Shown: piece by piece, positions 30,087 through 34,558 of the stretch
Numbering within the stretch: the stretch's first letter is position 1
Layout of the letters: every line of letters begins with the position of its first letter
From: Vulcanisaeta sp. UBA163
GTDB lineage: Archaea > Thermoproteota > Thermoprotei > Thermoproteales > Thermocladiaceae
Assembly (NCBI GenBank): GCA_002496475.1
Contig: DAJV01000108.1
Span: 1-34,558 of the forward strand
Direction of reading: 5' to 3'
DNA: 34,558 nucleotides
Translations under genes and position numbers: made by a program
The notes under the pieces: model-generated
The model's input: only the letters and a program-made list of their open reading frames with translations
Databases searched by the model: none
What the model was told of the DNA's origin: nothing

Positions 30087-30839
30087 CTACCTCAATTGGA
30101 ACAGTGATAATGCATTCTCGGTCACCATACTACCTAGATCCCTGAAGTCCCTGTTGAGGATTCTTGATAACTCGACCAAGACCAGCTTAATATGTGCCGG
30201 CCTTGATGGTTCGCTAGGGCTAGGGCCAAGTTCAGGGGTATCGCTCTCAAGGAGTAACCTATTGAGGGGTATCATGGTTGCCAAATCCCTCTTTTGCCGT
30301 GACCTGGTTATGGTTGGCGGAATCGAGAAGTAGCACCCCAACTCCAGTAGTCTCATTACCTGTCTCTTATTACCGCTAAATGCATGCATTACGCACCTAA
30401 CCGGTCCATACCTACTCAATAACTCTATCACGTCATCTTCAGCATTCCTGGAATGAATAATCAACGGCAAGTCAAGATCCCTGGCAAGTAATATCCACTT
30501 AGTGAATATGTGGCGTGAGATCTCCCTAAGCATTGGGTCCCTGACCCTACTGTAGTCAAGGCCGACCTCTCCAATGCCAACGATTAACTCCTTATTCTCA
30601 TTTATGACTCTCATTATTTCCCGGATCTCCCTAACATCGAAACCGCAATAGTCATAACCCAACGCCGTATAGACAAAACCCCTATACCTATTCACAAGGT
30701 TTAATGCATTCGCGGTTTCCTCAAGGCTCATCGTGACATTGATAATACCGAGTAATCCCTCACTACGGGCCTCGCCTATTAATTCATCCACATGCCCATA
30801 AATGTCCAACCTACTCAAATGCGCATGCGTGTCGATCAA
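30087..30839 (-). CDS. tatD: TatD-family metal-dependent hydrolase/DNase
   Basis: A 250-residue TIM-barrel metalloenzyme of the TatD DNase family, with all the usual metal ligands: DTHAHL (residues 3-8), GIGEVGLDY (Glu), LIIHSRNAEDDV, VMHAFSG and LLESDTPELGP (Asp). TatD proteins show 3'-5' DNase activity; the biological role in archaea is unclear. The only possible start is TTG at 30839, giving LIDTHAHL, because an in-frame stop lies shortly upstream. TTTTTAAG is about 34 nt upstream, slightly further than usual, which suggests a short leader. Confidence 0.9.
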   Translation of the reverse strand: MIDTHAHLSRLDIYGHVDELIGEARSEGLLGIINVTMSLEETANALNLVNRYRGFVYTALGYDYCGFDVREIREIMRVINENKELIVGIGEVGLDYSRVRDPMLREISRHIFTKWILLARDLDLPLIIHSRNAEDDVIELLSRYGPVRCVMHAFSGNKRQVMRLLELGCYFSIPPTITRSRQKRDLATMIPLNRLLLESDTPELGPSPSEPSRPAHIKLVLVELSRILNRDFRDLGSMVTENALSLFQLR

Positions 30840-30950
30840 GGCTTCCCAACACGTACTCGGTTACATTAGCTTAAAAATCAATCGTTAACTTGCCACATAA
30901 TGCCTACCTAGGTAATTAGATTTTTAAAGCATCATTCATACGGGAATCTA

Positions 30951-31361
30951 ATGTCAACACTAAACATAAACCCATTAATATACAGGTTCGTTAGGTACTG
31001 CCTAAATAGGACCTACCTAGGTATTGATGATACTAAATTATCCGCTGACGAAAGGTATAGCCTAGAGACCATATTGGCGATAATTAGACAGGCAGAGGAT
31101 AATTGGGAGGATGTTGATGACGTGGTGAAGTTCATAAATGAGGAATTACCAAAGATATATGGACAAGCCCTCGAGAGGTTACCCGATAAGATAGTTGATG
31201 AGTTATTCGAGAAAATACTAAATAATTGTAAGGAACTTGATGAGGTTAAATCGAATTCCAAGGTACTTAATGCAATTAATTATGCCCTTAACGAGATGAA
31301 AAACGTCAAGAAGAAATTCCTCGAGGGATCCAAGACACGTATTTATGAACCATCTGCTTAA
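30951..31361 (+). CDS. Hypothetical helical protein (136 aa)
   Basis: Unrecognised. The sequence is highly charged and predicted all-helical: INPLIYRFVRYCLNRTYLG, SLETILAIIRQAEDNWEDVDDVVKFINEELPKIYGQAL, LPDKIVDELFEKILNN, and a Lys-rich C-terminal helix. Two Cys are present. A good TATA box (GATTTTTAAAG, about 26 nt upstream) supports the ATG. It precedes the XPD-like helicase by 43 bases and may form a functional group with it and the HerA-like gene. No catalytic motif is visible. Confidence 0.65.
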   Translation: MSTLNINPLIYRFVRYCLNRTYLGIDDTKLSADERYSLETILAIIRQAEDNWEDVDDVVKFINEELPKIYGQALERLPDKIVDELFEKILNNCKELDEVKSNSKVLNAINYALNEMKNVKKKFLEGSKTRIYEPSA

Positions 31362-31404
31362 TTAGTGCCTATTAAATTGATTTGAGTATTTATTTATTGG
31401 CATT

Positions 31405-32997
31405 ATGGACATTAGTAATTACGTGTATTCATTATTAAAGAAAGAAGACGTGATCCTTCTTAATGCATACCCTGGTTTTGGTAAGTCAAGAATAGCAGTG
31501 GGTCTGGCGAAGAGGTGGGTTGATGACGGGGGCCGTGTGCTTATAATGACTAGGTCTAGGGCAGAGGCACTACAGCTATGCGAGTTCACGAGGCGGTTCA
31601 ATATTAGGGATAAAACAACCATTCTACTTGGTAGGGAATCTCTGTGTCCCTTTAATGCCAGTAACGCCAAGCAATGCCTCCTGTATAGGTTAAGTGGAAG
31701 GTGTAGGGTTGGTAAAAACACGGTGCTACAACCAATACTTACCTGCGATCCACTTGAGCCGTATAATAATGGTTCATGTCCATATGAGGTAAATGAGGCA
31801 ATGGCTTATCAATTACCCATATTAATATCAACGCATGCTTATCTATCAAGCCCTGAGCTTTATGGCAGGTTAATGAATATAATGGATTCCTGGGATAAAT
31901 CACTGGTAATAATTGATGAGTTTCACAATATAGCTGCCGGCCTTGAGACCTCCATAGGTATTAATATGGATGAGTTAAGGCAGTGGATGTTAAATGGTAA
32001 TGACCTAGCCAGGAAAATATTCAGTGAGGTAAGGGATTATGTGCCGCAGAGAGAAATCGTGGTTTTAAGGAAGTTTGAAATTGACGATCTTCTTAAGGGT
32101 TCCGAGTCGTTTAATGACAAAGTAGTTGAAATACTTGCGCATTACGGCACTGATCTATGCGCCTTCACCTATGATGGTAAATTAATTAGGTTGAGGTGTC
32201 TCTCGTTCAAGCCAATACGTGACTTAATAATGAGGGCACGTAAGATCCTCCTCCTCACGGCATCAATTAGTAATAGGTTCTCGCACATTATGAGGGTCTT
32301 TCCTAGATCATCACATTACATAGCGGTGGATTCCCTACCTAGAGAGTATCAGGAGAATTTATCGATTTTCTCCATAATGGATGTAGAGTTCACATTTCGT
32401 AATAGGTTATTGAAGGAGTACCTCGATATTGCCCACAGGAGTATTAAGGCGTTCATTGAGTCGGCGCCATCCATAGGAGGGTTGGCTGTTTTCTTCCCAA
32501 GTATTGAGTACATGAATACTTACGTCAATATTTATTCACCGCCAGTTTGGGGAATACCAACGTTTATTCTTAGGGATGGTTCTGAAGCTATGGACTTAGT
32601 AGGTCCGTTTAAGGAGAGCGCGAGGGTTGCGAAATCACTGTTAATGACATACGCCCAGAATCCAATTGGTGAGGGTATAAACTTCCTTGAGCAGGAATTG
32701 ATTGGCATCATGATTATCGGATTTCCACTTCCTCAATACAGTCAATGGAGCTTTCTAAAGTCACGGTATTATCAGAAATTAGGGATTGGTGGATTTACGG
32801 TATCGTTTCTATTCCCCGCAATATCAATAACCACACAGATACTTGGCAGGTTACTAAGGGATTTGGATAGGCATAGGAAGGTTGCCGTGTTACTGGATGA
32901 TAGGTTCCATCGTTATAGGAAGTATATGCCTAGGTGGCTTATGTCGAGAATGAGACCCATAGGTATTTCTCAATTCCTCAACACATCGCTCTGGTAA
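31405..32997 (+). CDS. XPD/Rad3-like SF2 helicase with Fe-S-type cysteines
   Basis: A 530-residue protein similar in size to archaeal XPD. Walker A is AYPGFGKS (21-28) and motif II is IIDEFH (169-174), where XPD has DEAH. Between them lie Cys81, Cys91, Cys100, Cys114 and Cys125; Cys125 sits in SCPYE, like the last Fe-S Cys of XPD (CPYY). The C-terminal motor domain has NPIGEGINF, IGIMIIGFPLPQYSQW and motif VI ITTQILGRLLRD. It is therefore a divergent DNA helicase, possibly 5'-3', for repair or transcription. A TATA-like ATTAAATT (31371-31378) serves the start. The HerA-like gene follows 45 bases downstream. Confidence 0.82.
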   Translation: MDISNYVYSLLKKEDVILLNAYPGFGKSRIAVGLAKRWVDDGGRVLIMTRSRAEALQLCEFTRRFNIRDKTTILLGRESLCPFNASNAKQCLLYRLSGRCRVGKNTVLQPILTCDPLEPYNNGSCPYEVNEAMAYQLPILISTHAYLSSPELYGRLMNIMDSWDKSLVIIDEFHNIAAGLETSIGINMDELRQWMLNGNDLARKIFSEVRDYVPQREIVVLRKFEIDDLLKGSESFNDKVVEILAHYGTDLCAFTYDGKLIRLRCLSFKPIRDLIMRARKILLLTASISNRFSHIMRVFPRSSHYIAVDSLPREYQENLSIFSIMDVEFTFRNRLLKEYLDIAHRSIKAFIESAPSIGGLAVFFPSIEYMNTYVNIYSPPVWGIPTFILRDGSEAMDLVGPFKESARVAKSLLMTYAQNPIGEGINFLEQELIGIMIIGFPLPQYSQWSFLKSRYYQKLGIGGFTVSFLFPAISITTQILGRLLRDLDRHRKVAVLLDDRFHRYRKYMPRWLMSRMRPIGISQFLNTSLW

Positions 32998-33042
32998 TTA
33001 GTGCCTTATTAATTTACCTGGGACTTCCTTTAATGAGGTGTT

Positions 33043-34428
33043 ATGGACATACTGAGCATTGGCGCCCTTGCGGTACCTGCCTCGTTAGCGGTTATATCAT
33101 TGTTAAGGGGCCACTCAATTGAAGGCATCACAGTGGGTACTCGTTTTCTTATGCCTTACAGGATACCACTTGACAAGCATCTATGCATCCTGGGTCCCAC
33201 CAGGGGCGGTAAATCATCCCTAGTCAAAGCAATGATTAAGGAACTAAGTCAAAAATACGTGGTAACCGCACTTGACTGGCATGGGGAATACGCAGGGATA
33301 TTACCTACACTGCCCACGACGGCCATAAACATAGACCTCGAAAAAATACCACCTAAATTACTAACTGAGATTCTCGGCTTTGGCCTTGGCCTTAATGAGC
33401 CAAGTATGTACATGCTTTATAGAATAATACGTGATGGTGAGTATTCAAGTTTTAATGATTTAATAAGGAAGATAGATAATTACCTTGTCAATACGAGGAC
33501 CGAGGCAGAAATGAAGGCAGCTATCCTAAGGAGGCTTGAGTACTCGGCCATGAACATTGGTAAGGGTATCGTAGGTATCGAGGCGCTTATGGAGAGCGAC
33601 GCTGTTGTGGATCTCAGTGATTTAACAATAATTGAAGAGAAAAGGTTAGTTTCATCACTAATACTAGCTGCACTTTATATGAATTACATGAGAAGGGGAT
33701 TGATAGAGAGGAGAGTTAGGCATGTGCTAATTATTGAGGAAGCTCAGAACCTACTTGATGTAAATGGCGCCAGTTATTCAATCGTTGATCATGTAATAAT
33801 GGAATTGGCGAAGTACGGCTTGAGGACGATACTCGTCAGTAACGTGGTTCCAAAATCATTAATATTAAAGCACTGCAACATTATTCTCTTTAAGATAAAC
33901 CCAGGGCTGTTGGATAATGACGTGTCCCTCTCGAGAGATTTAATCAGCAAACTAAGCGAGATCTCGGCAGAAGAGGCCATAGTAATAACGGGCAGAGGCA
34001 TAGTCAAGATAAGACCACTAAGGGCACCAGTGTTGCCGACTCATGTGGTTATTAGAAGACTTAACCATGCAGAAGATAAGGCGCCTACCGATGATTTGAC
34101 CAATGTTGATATGAATGTTAATAACAATGATTTAAGGCCCAAGGTAACTGCTCATTCAGTGACTGGAAATAATGGTGATCACGGTACTAATTCCAATAAT
34201 GATAAGGCATTGGGTAATTTTGATGGCAATAAGGGATCCCCACTTGGCGTTAACTCCGATCAAAGTGATGAGTCTCTATTCAGGAGACAAGTGACGGAGC
34301 TGGAGAGGGAGGTTATTAATTTACGTGATAAGGTTAATGAAATAGAGAGAATACTCGACGTGGATGAGAAACTCATTGAAAAGATATTAGAACTCGATGG
34401 CAAACTAAAAAATAACCCACACAGTTAA
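33043..34428 (+). CDS. HerA-like/DUF87 ATPase with N-terminal membrane segment and coiled-coil tail
   Basis: A 461-residue HerA/FtsK-superfamily ATPase. Residues 4-21 are hydrophobic and may anchor the protein. Walker A is LGPTRGGKSSL (50-60), followed by the family motif ALDWHGEYAG; Walker B is VLIIEEAQNLL (about 230-240), and TILVSNVVPKSL (about 264-275) is the sensor-like strand. From about 345 to 410 the chain is a low-complexity Asn/Asp linker, then a predicted coiled coil (VTELEREVINLRDKVNEIE). HerA works with NurA in DNA end processing; neither NurA nor Mre11/Rad50 is in view. GAGGTG precedes the ATG. Related VirB4-like DNA pumps are an alternative. Confidence 0.82.
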   Translation: MDILSIGALAVPASLAVISLLRGHSIEGITVGTRFLMPYRIPLDKHLCILGPTRGGKSSLVKAMIKELSQKYVVTALDWHGEYAGILPTLPTTAINIDLEKIPPKLLTEILGFGLGLNEPSMYMLYRIIRDGEYSSFNDLIRKIDNYLVNTRTEAEMKAAILRRLEYSAMNIGKGIVGIEALMESDAVVDLSDLTIIEEKRLVSSLILAALYMNYMRRGLIERRVRHVLIIEEAQNLLDVNGASYSIVDHVIMELAKYGLRTILVSNVVPKSLILKHCNIILFKINPGLLDNDVSLSRDLISKLSEISAEEAIVITGRGIVKIRPLRAPVLPTHVVIRRLNHAEDKAPTDDLTNVDMNVNNNDLRPKVTAHSVTGNNGDHGTNSNNDKALGNFDGNKGSPLGVNSDQSDESLFRRQVTELEREVINLRDKVNEIERILDVDEKLIEKILELDGKLKNNPHS

Positions 34429-34558
34429 TTATAAGGAGATTTCATGATGAGCCACACGTATTAGTATTATTAGAATAGCGAGCCTCGGCCCTCCTTGCCC
34501 CAGTGAGTAATGATGAGAGAGTAATTGAGGTACGTTAGTGGTGTGGAAATAAGCCCCA
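34429..34558 (-). CDS. Possible 3' end of a minus-strand gene (edge fragment)
   Basis: On the minus strand a frame is open from the window edge to a TAA at 34429-34431, directly abutting the stop of the HerA-like gene tail to tail. The 42 visible residues end in a hydrophobic stretch with charged tail (RLAILIILIRVAHHEISL). An open frame of this length may be chance. No family can be assigned. Confidence 0.2.
   Translation of the reverse strand, partial: GAYFHTTNVPQLLSHHYSLGQGGPRLAILIILIRVAHHEISL

Noticed and set aside
30061..30333. Plus-strand 90-codon frame starting with GTG
   Set aside because: It runs antisense through tatD, which has all its catalytic motifs; its first bases are the C' box of the sRNA candidate.
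34444..34558. ATGATGA boxes near the right edge, possible C/D sRNA
   Set aside because: No CTGA at guide distance within the visible sequence; the window ends before it can be judged.
1..34558. CRISPR arrays, insertion sequences, toxin-antitoxin pairs
   Set aside because: No regularly spaced repeats, transposase motifs or typical VapBC/RelBE sequences were found on either strand by reading.

Overview
The window reads as chromosomal DNA of a hyperthermophilic crenarchaeon, most likely order Thermoproteales (a Vulcanisaeta/Caldivirga-like organism; inference, no rRNA is present). Archaeal markers are glycerol-1-phosphate dehydrogenase, archaeal adenylate kinase, bifunctional PGI/PMI, ADP-forming acetyl-CoA synthetase with separate subunits, eS31 (S27Ae), a non-suicidal Thi4, a ThiR-type regulator, HerA/XPB/XPD-like ATPases and AT-rich TATA boxes. 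Many genes have a TATA box centred about 25-27 nt before the start codon, implying leaderless mRNAs. Internal or overlapping genes instead carry a GGTGAT Shine-Dalgarno element. I used this spacing to correct several starts.

Layout. 1-4465: an MFS fragment; an Nramp-type metal transporter with a large inverted repeat around its TATA box, followed by a DtxR-like regulator; a branched-chain aminotransferase; a second MFS transporter. 4425-8383: PGI/PMI on the minus strand, then an XPB-like helicase interrupted at its DE/CHH box by a mini-intein. 8384-10069: an intergenic region with palindromes, then a tightly coupled run of four single-pass membrane or surface proteins of unknown function. 10137-13223: a DUF1152 protein, two divergent unknown genes and an HtpX-like protease. 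13273-15422: the ADP-forming acetyl-CoA synthetase operon. 15617-17577: a class III aminotransferase, thioredoxin and tRNA-Asp(GTC).

17578-19732: a frame-broken small zinc-finger gene, Thi4 with a palindromic operator-like site, and a PiT-family transporter. 19941-23682: glycerol-1-phosphate dehydrogenase, a DJ-1-fold pseudoenzyme, adenylate kinase and a GT4 glycosyltransferase. 23841-27572: eS31, a candidate structured RNA, a UbiD-family decarboxylase (possibly the anhydromevalonate phosphate decarboxylase of the archaeal mevalonate route), a RimK-like ATP-grasp ligase and the ThiR-like regulator. 27646-30839: an FHA-like protein diverging from a small helical protein, an AAA-associated-domain protein, a zinc-ribbon protein, a candidate box C/D sRNA and TatD nuclease. 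30951-34428: a small helical protein, an XPD/Rad3-like helicase and a HerA-like ATPase, which may form a DNA-processing group.

Functional links: thi4 and thiR probably form one regulon (thiamine). G1P dehydrogenase and the UbiD decarboxylase both serve archaeal lipid synthesis. The Nramp and DtxR-like genes look like a metal-uptake pair. No IS element, CRISPR array, integrase or clear genomic island boundary was seen. The most unusual items are the mini-intein in a helicase Walker B motif, the four-gene surface module, the -1 frameshifted zinc-finger gene, the two operator-like inverted repeats and the candidate small RNAs. Gene-poor stretches near 300 bases are 5442-5710, 8384-8650 and 24030-24304; 17578-18009 is the only longer one.
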